NCBI GenBank assembly: GCA_025531455.1
Contig: JAMYHL010000088.1
Span: 82,030 to 146,029, forward strand
DNA length: 64,000 bases
DNA from: Apiotrichum sp. Y4204
Lineage: Eukaryota > Basidiomycota > Tremellomycetes > Trichosporonales > Trichosporonaceae
Direction of reading: 5' to 3'
The notes beneath the pieces are model-generated. The model made no database searches and was not told where the DNA came from. It saw only the letters and a list, made by a program, of their open reading frames with translations. Shown here piece by piece: positions 45,493-56,501 of the stretch; positions within the stretch are counted from its first letter, which is position 1, and every line of letters begins with the position of its first letter. The position numbers and the translations under genes are program-made.

Positions 45493-46231
45493 CTCCGGTT
45501 CCTCTCGCCGCGCCTTCTCACGGCGGATCTCTTGCTCCTCCGAGGTGAGCTTCTCCATGTTACGCTTGAGCGACTCGTTGCGCTTGTCGCATCGGGCGCG
45601 CTTCCCGGCGTCCCTTTAGTTTGCGGGAGAGACGGAGGCGGAGCGCGAGGCGCGCGTCGCACCTCGCCGCGTAGCGAACAAGCACGCCGGCGAAACGGAC
45701 GCCGAGAAGCGCGCCCGACGCGACAAGCGCAACGAGTCGCTCAAGCGCAACATGGAGAAGCTCACCCCGGAGGAGCAAGAGAACCGCCGTGAGAAGGCGC
45801 GCGAGAGAAACCGGAGATATGGTCGTAGCCGCGCGCGCGCTCGAGACGGCGGTCGCGCTGTGCGTCCGACATGTTGTCGTAACACGCCTTGTTGTAGACG
45901 GCGTTTTGCGCGAGGCGGGCGGCGCGCTGCTCGGCGCTTTCCAGAAGCTTGATGTTCTGCTTGTAAATGCTGCGAGTAGCAGCCGCGCTGGCAACCTGCG
46001 CTTCGGTCCGGGTGTCGCGGTGGTTTTCGTAGTCGTACTTCAGCTTCTCGTTCCAAAGGCGCAAGTTCGCCTCACGTTCCGCCGCGCCGAGCAGAGGTAC
46101 AGGAAGCGGCTTGTCGTAGCCCCATGGGTACCCGAGCCTCTTACAAGCATCGACGTATTGTCGGGGTGCTTGTTCGCAACGCGGCGAGGTGCGACGCGCG
46201 CCTCGCGCTCCGCCTCCGTCTCTCCGGCAAA
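45493..46231. repeat. Inverted repeat and duplicated module from the adjacent zinc-finger gene
   Basis: Two arms of about 119 bases, 45493-45611 and 45699-45816, are near-identical inverted copies (a handful of mismatches). Both contain AACGAGTCGCTCAAGCG and ACATGGAGAAGCTCACC on opposite strands. The spacer 45620-45686 is itself an inverted copy of 46165-46231, part of the neighbouring minus-strand coding region. So a block of the gene's 3' coding sequence has been copied and flipped. This generates a hairpin-capable structure of about 320 bases. Confidence 0.8.
45822..46160 (-). pseudogene. Second, frame-shifted copy of the zinc-finger gene's repeat module
   Basis: Read on the minus strand from 46160, this encodes YVDACKRLGYPWGYDKPLPV, then VPLLGAAEREANLRLWNEKL and AEQRAARLAQNAVYNKACYD, ending RLERARGYD. 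The neighbouring gene carries the same module from about 46715 to 46370 (YQDAYKTFGAPWAIDEPIPV and AEQRAARLAQNAVYNKACYD). The second copy is one base out of frame with the end of the first gene, and stops at the edge of the inverted arm (45816-45822). It is best seen as a decaying duplicate. An unrecognised intron restoring frame at about 46160 cannot be excluded. Confidence 0.65.
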
Positions 46232-47023
46232 CTTGACGGTCGCCCTGCGCTTGATGTTGATTTGTTCGCGCTCGGCGTCCGACATGCGAGCGATGCGCGC
46301 GTGCTCATGCGTAAGCTTCTTGCTAAGACGAATGTTGCGCTGGTCCATGGACTCGTTAGCGCGCTTCTCGCGGTCGTAGCCGCGCGCGCGCTCGAGACGG
46401 CGGTCGTGCTGGGCGTCGGACATGTTGTCGTAACACGCTTTGTTGTACACGGCGTTTTGCGCCAGGCGCGCCGCACGTTGCTCCGCATCCTCGCTCTCGA
46501 TGACGTTGCGCTTGTACGCGCTCGTCGTGGCCGCAGTGGCGGCTGCTTGCTCGGGAGTACGCGTCTCCATGTGCGCGTCGTAGCGCCAGCGGAGCGCGCC
46601 GTCCCACGCCTTGAGATTGGCGCGGCGTTCGTCCTCGCCGACGAGGGGCACCGGGATGGGCTCATCGATAGCCCAGGGGGCTCCGAACGTCTTGTACGCG
46701 TCTTGATAGGTTGTGCCGTGCTCCACAAAGTGGTGCTTGGCCATCAAGAACTCTGTGCGAAACCACAGCGAATCCGACGAGTCGACTGTGGTGCAGCCCA
46801 TGCGGCACCGGTAGCCTTTGCCGGTGACATGCTCGTGCATGTGGCTGTCGTAGCGCCACAGGCCGCGGAATGTCGCACCGCACCGCGCGCAGCGATGCCG
46901 GCAGCTCGCCTCGTGAATGTTGCGATTGTGGGCGCTGGCGAAGATTTGCCTGCATCCTTTCTTGCGGCACGCAAACGAGCCCTGCGCAGGGTGGAGCGGG
47001 GCGTTGTCGAAAGGGGTGACCAT
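46040..47023 (-). CDS. C2H2-like zinc-finger protein with repeat module (lineage-specific, unrecognised family)
   Basis: This encodes 327 aa as one exon from the ATG at 47021-47023; longer upstream reading uses non-ATG codons. The N-terminal part has Cys/His pairs arranged as weak C2H2 fingers: FACRKKGCRQIFASAHNRNI then HEASCRHRCARCGATFRG, SHMHEH, and YRCRMGCTT followed by AKHHFVEH. The following module (about residues 100-220) is Arg/Ala-rich and helical, with AEQRAARLAQNAVYNKACYD and NMSDAQHDRRLERARGYD. A basic helical tail is next (MSDAEREQINIKRRATVKF). The last ~45 residues read out of frame into duplicated sequence and look non-native. No function can be assigned; nucleic-acid binding is an inference from the fingers and basic helices. 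Confidence 0.6.
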   Translation of the reverse strand: MVTPFDNAPLHPAQGSFACRKKGCRQIFASAHNRNIHEASCRHRCARCGATFRGLWRYDSHMHEHVTGKGYRCRMGCTTVDSSDSLWFRTEFLMAKHHFVEHGTTYQDAYKTFGAPWAIDEPIPVPLVGEDERRANLKAWDGALRWRYDAHMETRTPEQAAATAATTSAYKRNVIESEDAEQRAARLAQNAVYNKACYDNMSDAQHDRRLERARGYDREKRANESMDQRNIRLSKKLTHEHARIARMSDAEREQINIKRRATVKFAGETEAEREARVAPRRVANKHPDNTSMLVRGSGTHGATTSRFLYLCSARRNVRRTCAFGTRS

Positions 47024-48734
47024 TGCGTCGAAGGGGATGTCGATAGCGGGGGCTGCCGGCGTCAGCAAGGTCACAAGAGTGAAACGTGGCGAAGAGGCTA
47101 GGAAGAACGAGCTAACGATGGGCAAGTGTGGAGACAATGTGTCGCCAAACAATTGAGTCTAAAAAGGATACAGCAAGATCAGACGAGACACCACCAGTGC
47201 TGGTGGCAAAGGGATAGGAATAGAGGAAAAAGAGGTGACAGGGACGCAGGGACACGCGTGTGTCTGTGGGTGTATTCACATGGGAGAGCGATGTTGATTT
47301 GGGATATTGGGACACTACAGGACGTGGGAGTAGACTCGAGCGTGATGCACAAGTGAGTGTCACAATACAAGTTGTGCAACAGCAGTGGGGGAGTGAGACG
47401 CAGAACTGCGCAGACGGGAAACAAGGATGCAAAGGCAAAGTGGAAAGGGAGATCGAGAAGTGTGGTGGCGGCCGATCGCGAAGCATCGTACTCACACAAG
47501 AGAAGGTCTGGACGGATTTGAGGGCCTTGACGGCGTGAATCGTGGAGTGACGACATGCAGTCTGTCACGAGAGTACTCGAGTCGCGGGGGGGGGCGTAGC
47601 GAGTGGGGATGGATGCGCTGGATTCGGCGTTCTGCCTTCTTTGTCAGAATGCGTTTGCCACCGACTCCACGGTCCGTGAGAAATCAGAACCCTCGTTGAC
47701 TGAATGACAAGGCGCTCTGCGAAGGAGAGGCTTTGCCATTGGGGCTTGCGAGGATTGTGACAAGTGCGTGGAACTCACGGTTTGTTGCCAGGTGTAAGCC
47801 CAACAGGAAGATGATGATGTGGAAGAGCGAAGAGTGGGGGCTGTGGGGAGTGAGGGAGAATGTATAAATGAAGAAGAGTGAATGTCAGACGTGAAAAGTG
47901 TGGAAGACAAGCTCGCCCTTTTAACTTGCGCGGTTGCACACCCCACTGCGCACAGGTTGTGCGTCCCGGGGCATGTTTGTTCCGTGGATGCTGCCGTGCA
48001 GTCGTGTATGGCCGTGTAAGGCCGAGTGGCAGTGTAAACGTGTAACGATACAGTGTACAGCCATCGCTGATCGCTACCCATCTAGCCATCTGGGATCTGG
48101 GGTCTGGGGATCTGGCCATTCCGGGGCGACTGCGAGGCTGCTGATCAGTCCACGCGGCCAAGGTCGTGATCTGCCGGGCCCGCCGCGTCATCAGCAATCC
48201 TCTTGGCCTCATGGTGGGCTTTGGAATCCGGGGAATGCACATTGAGGTTATGAGGTTACTCAATGGTAAACTGGGGTATAGACACCAGCTTCGACTCGGG
48301 ATTTTGGGACAACGACTCGAGCCAGTGAGTTGCATACTTGACTCCTCGCCATACTGTGCTGCTGATGAGTAAGTGTTGATAGGATACCGGATAGGAGAGA
48401 GAGAGTGTATGTGCCGCTGAGAGTGACTGTGGCGCCACATCTCACAATGGGAACGATGAGTAGTGATGACCTTTACGGTGTGTACGTCAGAGTTTCTGTT
48501 CTGTATGTAACGCCCAATCCCTTGTTACCCGTTCGAGCTATGAACAGACCCACCAGCCCTTTGTCTGCGGCGCTAAGCTTTCCGGTCTGGTCCTGCGTCC
48601 GTGACTGTCCGGCTCCAGATCCCCATCAGTGCTTCTCGAGTTCGCGCAAGTTGGTCGCGCACTTTCTCCACTTTTCCGCTGTCATCGGGGAGTCCAGTCA
48701 ACTTTCTGCATGCAATATCTGGTCTGACGTCATT
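47024..48734. other. 1.7 kb intergenic stretch
   Basis: This is upstream of the zinc-finger gene and downstream of the complex I gene. No gene is supported; short frames on both strands lack codon bias. A run of G sits at 47587-47596. Confidence 0.45.
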
Positions 48735-50541
48735 TTAAGCGGACACCTGGCGGGCCGCAAACTCTCCGAGAGCGTCGGCGCGGGCTGTCGAGATCTCCTT
48801 CGCCAGTTCGCCTCCGAACAGAACGTTGCCGTTTTTCCTGTGGAAGTCGGCGATGCGAGACTCCAACTCGGGACGGAAGTTCTTTATGAGGCCCTGGACA
48901 GGCCATGCGGCTGCGTCCCCGAGCGCGCAGATGGTGTGGCCTTCAATCTGCTTGCTGTGGAAGTCAGTAAAGATGTTGTTGAAGAGATGAGGAGGTGTAG
49001 GAGGAATGTTGGGTGGAGGAGTGGCGGTGCCACACTTGGGTGCCACATTGGGCGATCAACCTCCACTTTCGTGCCTGTGTGGCGCCACTGTCCATAATTC
49101 GCCACTTACGTAAGCTCCTGCATCATGTCGATCTCGCGCTCCTGTGCGCGGCCCTCGACCATGCGGTTCATCATGTTCATGACCCAGGTGGTGCCCTCGC
49201 GACAGGGAGTGCACTGTCCACACGACTCGTGCTTGTAGAAACGGGAGAAGCGGGCAATGGCGTTGATCATGTCGGTCGTGCTGTCCATGACAATGACGGC
49301 TCCGGTGCCGAGCGAGGTGCCGTGGTCCTTGAGCGAGTCGTAGTCCATGAGGCACTTCTCGGCCGTCTCACGGGTGATAACAGGAACGGAGCAGCCACCG
49401 GGAATAACACCCTTCAGCTTGTCCCAGCCGCCACGGACGCCGCCGCAGTGCTTCTCAATGAGCTCCTGGAGAGGGATCGACATCTCCTCCTCGATGACGC
49501 AGGGGTTGTTGACGTGACCCGAGATGCAGTAGACCTTGGTACCCTGGTTGCGGTCACGGCCGAATCCGGCGAACCACGAGCCACCGCGGCGGGCGATGGT
49601 GGGGGCGACGGCGACGGTCTCGACGTTGGCGACGGTCGAGGGGCAGCCAAAGACACCGACGTCGGCGGGGAAAGGAGGCTTGAGACGGGGCTTGCCCTGC
49701 TTGCCCTCGAGCGACTCGATGAGCGCGGTCTCCTCGCCGCAGATGTAGGCACCGGCGCCACGGTGGAGGTAGACGTCAAAGTCGTAGCCCGAGCCGCACG
49801 CGTCCTTGCCGATGAAGCCGGCGGCGTACGCCTCGTCGATAGCCTGCTGGACACGGTGGGCCTCGAGGATGAATTCTCCACGAATGTAGATGTAGGCCGC
49901 GTTCGCGTTCATCGCGCGGCCGGCAACGAGACAGCCCTCGACGAGCTTGTGGGGGTCACCACGCATAATCTCACGGTCCTTGCAAGTTCCGGGCTCGCCC
50001 TCGTCGGCGTTGACAACGAGGTAGCGTGGCCGGGGGTCGTCCTGCCAGTTGGGCTTGTTCACTGCGTGTCAGCCCACATTTCGACTCCATTCCGCCTCTG
50101 ATCTCACTGAAGCTCCACTTGAGGCCCGAGGGGAAGCCGGCACCACCACGGCCACGCAGGCCCGAGTCCTTGATGGTCTGGATGATCCACGAGTCGCCCT
50201 TGAGGATAATGTCCTTGGTGCGGTGCCAGTCGCCACGCTCGAGGGCACCCTTGATTCTGCGAGTCAGCAATCTGCCACGGATCGACGGATCAACATGTGC
50301 CACGGTGACGATCCCCCTGGGTCCATCCCTGCCGCTAGCTCCGTCGCCGCGATCGCCCATCTCATCTCATGTCCGACGACACTAACCCGTAGTCGTGCTT
50401 GCAGTAGAGGTTGGTGAAGATGCGGTCCTGGTCCTTGAGACCGCCGTAGTGGCGAACCGGCGCGTCGGTGACGGTAGCAAGGCCACGGACAGCGGTCCGG
50501 GGGGCCCGAAGGGATCCGCGGAGAGCAACCGACTTGAGCAT
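48735..50541 (-). CDS. NUO51: NADH:ubiquinone oxidoreductase 51-kDa flavoprotein subunit (NDUFV1/NUO-51)
   Basis: Matrix-arm subunit of mitochondrial complex I that binds NADH, FMN and the N3 iron-sulfur cluster. Model: complement(join(48735..48954, 49110..50061, 50108..50256, 50387..50541)), 491 aa, introns of 130, 46 and 155 nt. The N-terminus ([20 protein letters not shown]) is a basic mitochondrial presequence. Signatures: FMN-site [34 protein letters not shown], the NADH-site glycine motif [20 protein letters not shown], and cluster ligands [15 protein letters not shown] plus the distal Cys in [13 protein letters not shown]. All ligands are present and the length matches the Neurospora subunit. 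The gene therefore implies a respiring yeast with canonical complex I. Confidence 0.97.
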
Positions 50542-52282
50542 CGTGTCAGATTCTGGGAGTGTCAGTGGGCGTGACGTTGAACACGGATGGTAAAGTCGGC
50601 AGGTCGCGATCGCGGAAACGGCGCGCGCAAGTCTGCCGAAGCCGGGAGAGTCTCCGGGTTGACGGAGTCTGGATGGGTCGGGGAGGATACGCACGCCAAT
50701 GCCGGGGGTAGTGAGCGGAAGTGTTGGGTGACGTCTAAGACGATAGCGGCGAAGAGTTCGGTGGTGGTGGAGACGGACGTTTCGGCGGTTACTGCTTGCA
50801 CTCTCGGCGGGCAGTCAGACTTCGAATCAGGCGCATCGGATTGGTGGCACGACGGAGGTATTTGGCAGCGTCGTCTTGCCCGCCGAGAGCACGCCAGGCG
50901 ATGTCCGCATGGCTAACGCCGAACGGAGGTGAACGTGTGGCGGGGTGGTGCCCTTGGGGGGTGCATACCGGAAACCACTGAGGTCGGAGACACGGCGCCG
51001 AGGCGCCGAACTCTCGGAGATCGCCGGGTGGTGTTGATTTCTGGAAAAGTGCGACCTCCTGTTGGATCTGAACATTTCTCATACCACCAGACCCAGACTG
51101 ACTATACAGTTCCACGCTCGACCGGGGATTGGGAAGATATTAGGGGGCCCACTGACGAGTCACTGAACTTGACAGATGGGACATGGGTCGTTACGAATTG
51201 ACAGACTGGCCCATTCCGCAACGGACACTACCAAGGCGGAACACTTTGGACCAAAGAACGGAACATCCAGAGTCCAGAGCAGGACTGAGGACATGGATCA
51301 ACACCTAAGCGGAAGTGCGAGCGAGCTGCGCGATTTACAAATGGCTCGGGCGCCGATATCTTCTAGGGGGTGTAAACTCGGCAAGCTTCTTTGTCTCAAT
51401 GGCCCGCTGGGTTCTGACAGGGATCGAGGACATGAGAGCTCTGACCTACGATAGGAACGAGGGTGCGTTCTTGATATTGGATGGTCCGATGGAGAACACA
51501 TCGGGGAAACAATCCCACAACGAAACGCTTGCACTATGAACGTCGCTATGAATTGGCTCTCATGTTATCACTGACTTCTCTCACAGTTGCATTACAAGCT
51601 AATCTATTCAAAAATCGATATTCGACGACAAGACATAACACAGTACTCCAGTAATGCCATTTATTCTACTGGACTCGAGCATCTGCACTCCGAGTTTCCA
51701 CTTTTCGTCACTTCTTATCATCAATACCCCATTCCGCGAACTGGAAATGTGGCGCTGCAGGGAGGACTCGCGAAGATTGTTTTGCGGGGTCCGTTCTCAC
51801 TCAACAAAGTAAAGCCGTCCCACCAACGCATGGTCTGTGCCCTTTCGTGACTCTCAGCTCCAATGATCTCGGTGTGTGCGCGATAGTATTACAATATTCT
51901 TAACAGAACCATCTCCATGACCTGCTGACCACCCTGTTCGGATTCGACACCACAGCACTGGGGCACGCCGGTACGGCTTCGGGCTCCATCAGACGTGAGG
52001 CCAGCCAGGAAGTTCACCCTCAGATACTGGCCGTGCGTGCGAACATCCTGAACAGCCGCGCGAGGGAGTCATCCGTTGCAAATGAGCTTCCTTGACTCGG
52101 CAATCCAACCGAATACCATGGACGCGGAGCTTGCCGCTGCGTGACGGAGCAGCAGGCGCAGCTCAAACCTCTAACACCTCTTCTGACGCTTATAAAAGAC
52201 GGGATGCGGACGCACTCAGTCATCTTCTGCACATCCTCTCCTCAGCCTAACACCACCACACGACGCCTACAGCTTTCGATTC
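50542..52282. other. Gene-free stretch, start of a repeat/transposon-remnant region
   Basis: No supported gene. The first ~200 bases are the promoter and leader of the complex I subunit. Composition from about 51180 on is more AT-rich and less biased than neighbouring genes. A TATA-like CTTATAAAAG at 52189-52198 followed by a CT/CA-rich leader suggests a promoter for the broken gene that follows. Confidence 0.45.
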
Positions 52283-53673
52283 ATGGGGACGGTCCACCGT
52301 CTCGGATCGAAATACTGTTCGACGCGTGTTAAAGGCGTCTCAAACTGCAGATTCATGACCGACAGATTCCGGGAGTTGGGCCTGGGACAGGCGCGGAGGG
52401 ATCTGAGGGAGCCGTGGGCGCCGCTATCTGCCCCGTCTCCGCCACCAGGTTTGACGACTGCAAGGCCGTCGACCTTTCTGATCGGTTCCAGCATAACTCT
52501 GTCTCTGAGCAAGCGTCTGATGTGAGTAGTGAAGCGGAGGTGTGTCATGTTCTGTTCTAACCCCAGGTGCGGCGTTGCATGTCACCTTGACCGACAGACA
52601 GAAACTCGCAAGCTTCCTGCTAAAGCGGGGGTCGAGAGGAGATGCAGCTTCTCGCCCTGTCGCGTGCTGCAGTTGATCTCCACCTTTCTGTCCCGCGGGT
52701 GTTGGAGGACAGAGGCGAGGTCACCATTGGGAGGAGGATTGTCGTCAGGTGAGTACATCAAGATGGTGGAAAGCCAGATTCGGCTTGGCATGGAGAGGAT
52801 TGTTCTTTTCATGTAGCTAACACCTAGCAGCCGACAACACAAAACGGTGCGCTTCGAGGTCCACCTCCTCGAGCACGCCCGCGCGACGCGTCCGATAACG
52901 GTGCCGGAGACGGTATCCAGAACCTGCCCGGGAGTAGAGTACGTCGCCTTCTGTTTTGAGTGTCCAATCAAGCTCACCAGAACCAGGTGCAAGAGCACAT
53001 GCGCAGTCATCTCCCCGCACTGCTGGAAAAGGCTCGACTGAAGGCACAGGCGTTTGGTACCCTTTCGGGGGAATCGGCGGAGTCCCTCGTCTGCCCCTTT
53101 TGTCTCCTCGACGAGACAAAAACCGCAGACGAGCGTCTGTTGCGATTTGGCGCTCGCCAATCGCAACTCCGTCATATCAATAACCAACACCTGCGCCAGA
53201 TGGCGCCGGACGGGCTTTACACATGCCCGTTTCCGCTCTGTCGTGATCTCCCAGGTCTCCCCCCTGCCAACCTGGCGGATCACCTCATCGGTCAGCACAG
53301 GATCGCCCCGGTCTCTCCCGACTCCGACCTTTGGCCGGCTGGCGCGGAGCTCATCCCTTTCAACGCTGATTCTCACCACGACTCGGTTGGCCACGATGGT
53401 CTCCCGCTCACGGACATTCAGACGGTCAATCCAACTGTCGAGGAAATCACGCTACCCGCTTTGGAGCGTCAGATGTTTGACAAGTGGGCCGAGCATTCAC
53501 TTGTGCATGACAGCCGGTTTTTTGTCGACGCTCGTTACAGGCTCAAGCTTCCCTTTGTCGCCAGCGAAGGACACTTTTGCCTTACGAGTATACATCTGCA
53601 AGTTTTCATCGTCTTGCATCCAATCTCGGCGCGTGGCAAGCCCAGCAAAATCGCGAGCACGTTGATGAAATGA
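52283..53673 (+). pseudogene. Broken C2H2 zinc-finger gene of unrecognised family
   Basis: Several open pieces run in one direction but not in one frame. An upstream piece near 52430-52520 reads RFDDCKAVDLSDRFQHNS before a GTGAGT donor. A middle piece reads LLALSRAAVDLHLSVPRVLE up to a GTGAGT at 52748. A third reads VRFEVHLLEHARATRPITVP into VEYVAFCFECPIK. The longest piece (to 53673) carries QVQEHMRSHLPALLEKARLK, VCPFCLLDETKTADERLLRF with QLRHINNQHL, and YTCPFPLCRDLPGLPPANLA with DHLIGQHRI: two or three C2H2-type fingers. The CxxC half and HxxxH half of the first finger are in different frames (near 52985) with no plausible intron between them. So I call it a decayed gene, possibly from a mobile element. 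Confidence 0.4.
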
Positions 53674-53849
53674 CAAGGGAGCGACGCGGTGTTTGGTGAA
53701 AACGGCCCCGACGTGCGCACGCACGGTGTGAGCCCTGTTGGAGAGTCGGTAACCTCGAGCGGCTACGAGCTCGACAGCCACGCAGGCTTAGAGTGGCGTG
53801 AGGCCGAGCTGGTAATTAACAGTTGTCGACTGCAAAGGCGAGCTCCCAC

Positions 53850-54330
53850 ACCTGACTCCAACGCACCTCCTATCATCCTTCTGGCCTACGTCGACAATCT
53901 AATCATCACTTCTCCATCCCAACTAAAAATTGACCACCTCGTCACCTTCCTGCGTTCAAAATGGGACTCACCGACCTCGGGCCTGCTGTCTTCGTCCTCG
54001 GCATGCAGCTCCGCCGCTCATTGCGCGCACCAACCTATCACGCGGTTCAGCGTTCTCGATGATACATACTCCAACCCAGAACACCCTGAGGTTGGCGGTG
54101 TGCACCTGCCCATCTCCTTCGAGTGTTGTCCAAACGCCTCTGGCCACTTTTGCAGCTATCGCCACGCCGGCCCTCATCCCGGCCATCACGCCGACGTTCA
54201 CCTCGCCCGCCGACACTCGCGACATCACGCATCCCCGGTTTGCCCGTCATCCAACCTTGACACCACTCCACGACACCTCGAGAGCCCCTCGCCAAAACGC
54301 GACCCCGCAACACATCGGAGCCACGCCAAC
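53850..54330 (+). mobile_element. Degenerate Ty1/copia reverse-transcriptase fragment
   Basis: At 53865-53960 one frame reads IILLAYVDNLIITSPSQLKI then DHLVTFLRSKW. After a frame change it continues MGLTDLGPAVFVLGMQLRRS and APTYHAVQRSR. This is the palm region of copia-type reverse transcriptase (family form AVYVDDML.. then DLG....LGI). The catalytic YVDD is YVDN here, and the reading frame is broken about 30 residues later. No integrase, RNase H or flanking LTR pair was recognised. It is an inactive remnant. Confidence 0.65.
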
Positions 54331-54506
54331 TAATGTCGATCATGGCTTACTACGAGCCGCCCGTCAAGTCGTTCCTCTCACCGGAACTACTTCCGCGGGC
54401 GCCAGTTCCAGCTGCGTGAGGATGGGGCCTTCATGACCCGGTGATCCACTTTTTCAATGGGGGGAACGCCGCCGGTTAAGAAGCGTCCTGGGACGCCCGT
54501 CGACGC

Positions 54507-54866
54507 ATGTTTGCCAAGGTTGCTCAGGATATCGGAACAGCCAAGCCGCCCAAGGAAGTGGTGTTCATCGCCACTGTTGGGACACTCAAGGCTGAAGCTC
54601 GCATCGTGCCGTTTGCCCCCGCACACCCGTCATACGCTCTCCCAAAACACATGGAGTTTTCCATGTTCTCCCCCGACATTCTCTTTGACACGCTTTTTAT
54701 CGGCAAAGTTCACGAATGTCGCAACCCAACGACAAAAGTCTTTCGAGCATTGCGGCGGCTCGTTGCCAAGTCGAGCCGAGACAACAGAGGTGCCTCTGGC
54801 ACCCCTGTTGTCACCTCGCAGCAGGATAAGTCCGCTCAAGTGGACGACATGATTAGCAAAACGTAG
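54507..54866 (+). other. Open frame of 119 codons inside the remnant region, unrecognised
   Basis: The frame reads MFAKVAQDIGTAKPPKEVVF, later FSMFSPDILFDTLFIGKVHE and FRALRRLVAKSSRDNRGASG, and runs into the first copy of the 237-base tandem repeat. I do not recognise it. It lies between a copia fragment and the tandem repeat, so it may be part of the same decayed element. It has no obvious exon partners. Confidence 0.25.
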
Positions 54867-55272
54867 ACATAAAACGAAGATATAGAACGTAGACATAAAA
54901 CGTACGACACAGAGGGAGGCCATAGGGCTGACACTGTCTTGGTACATAGGTTCCAACTGAAATGTTACGCGTAACTCAGCGGCAAGAGCATCAGTGGTAT
55001 TTACTGAACGTGTTGGGTTAAACGCAAGGCAGTCGGCACCTCTGTTGTCTCGTCGCAGCAGGATAAGTCCGCTCAAGTGGACGACATGATTAGCAAAACG
55101 TAGACATAGAACGAAGATATAGAACGTAGACATAAAACGTACGACTCAGAGGGAGGCCATAGGGCTGACACTGTCTTGGTACATAGGTTCCAACTGAAAT
55201 GTTACGCGTAACTCAGCGGCAAGAGCATCAGTGGTATTTACTGAACGTGTTGGGTTAAACGCAAGGCAGTCG
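54799..55272. repeat. Two tandem copies of a ~237-base unit
   Basis: Copy 1 (54799-55035) and copy 2 (55036-55272) are nearly identical. For example GCAGGATAAGTCCGCTCAAG starts at 54821 and again at 55058, and AACGCAAGGCAGTCG ends each unit. Each unit also contains a short internal repeat (AACGTAGACATAAAACG and AACGAAGATATAGAACG). Differences are a few single-base changes, so the duplication is recent relative to the decay of the neighbouring copia fragment. Confidence 0.9.
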
Positions 55273-55810
55273 TCTAGCTGTGTGCGAGCATGCACACCTT
55301 CTGCTATACGTACCGCCCATACAATCCAATCGAGCCCCCCAGCACTCGGCGCGAGTTGACAAACGACCCCTCGAGCGTGACCACTAAACCGCACTAGACG
55401 CCGCCACTACCCCCTCTTCACCATCCGCACTTTCTCCAAAGTATGCGGGGGGTTCGCGTAGCGGTGATGAGGGCAATTCGCCTGTGTACCACGGCTTCCC
55501 ATATCCCCCGACACTCTCTGTCCCTGTGCGAATTCCGCCAGCTCGGAGGGGGCAGTGGCCGGCTGAACAATGCCAACCCTTTTTGGACGCGTCTCCTCAT
55601 CGACCTGATCTCCTGGACGCGTCTGTGCATGCATCGGTGCGGCGGGGGCCGCCTTCGGAGATAAGCGGCCGTAAGGACCTGGGCAGGGGCGGTGAGGATC
55701 AAAGCGCTGCGTGTTCGATCCTGCAACAAGCCGATGCTGGGGTTTTTGTCTTCTTTTTTTCTTTTGTGGGTTTGTGGCAGCGAGCGCGCGAGCGCTGTGT
55801 TGAGGCGACT

Positions 55811-55860
55811 GCTTTTTTTTTTTTTTTTTTTTTTTTTTCTTATTCTTTTTTTTTGACTTT
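55811..55860. repeat. Long poly-T tract
   Basis: A run of more than 20 T is followed by further T-rich sequence. On the minus strand it is an A-rich tract of the kind left by a retroposed tail, but no adjacent coding copy was recognised. Confidence 0.7.
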
Positions 55861-56501
55861 TTTGCTTTTATAATTTGCTTTAGTTTGTTCTCTTATCATT
55901 CATCTAGCTTGTCTCGAAAAGCGTCCAGCTGGGATGCCTGCCTACATGGCTTCATCAATGATCCAACTTTCTGGTCTTACATTCTCACTGCCCCACAATT
56001 TGTTATCAGTTGAATAGGATACCGAGCGCCAACGAACGTTGACCCGGGTCCGATTGCGGATTGCGACTGAAGTGGACAAGGGTCCAAGCGCACTCCATCA
56101 AATCCCACTCCAGTGTGCAATGCTCTACCTTTATCTGTCGACCGAAGTGCTGCTTGCCTTACGAGACGCCAAGTCCTACGGTCTGGCTTCCTCGCGAGTG
56201 TGGGGGTATCATGCTGTGGCTCCCGATAACGCGGGTGGACAAATCGTACAGACAACTGCCCGAATGTCGAGCTCTGATCGTTCGAGTATACAAACCCAGG
56301 CCCTCCCAACAGCCACCCCCACAGTCCCTCATAGAGTACTTGCCGGTCGTGGTCCACCTGCCCCTGCCGCCATTCGTGGTCCGAGCGCGATCACACCAGA
56401 AGCCAAAGTACAGCCCTTTGGGGTCTTGGGGGCTGAAGAAGGCCTCTCGGCGCGGAGCTTAAGGTCTAAAGATCTTGATATCGCCAACGCCCAGGCATCT
56501 C

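Noticed and set aside
52283..53673. Starship captain / DUF3435 or Crypton tyrosine recombinase
   Set aside because: The zinc-finger pieces suggested it briefly, but no tyrosine-recombinase catalytic motif (R..HxxR..Y) is visible in any frame. No element boundaries were found.
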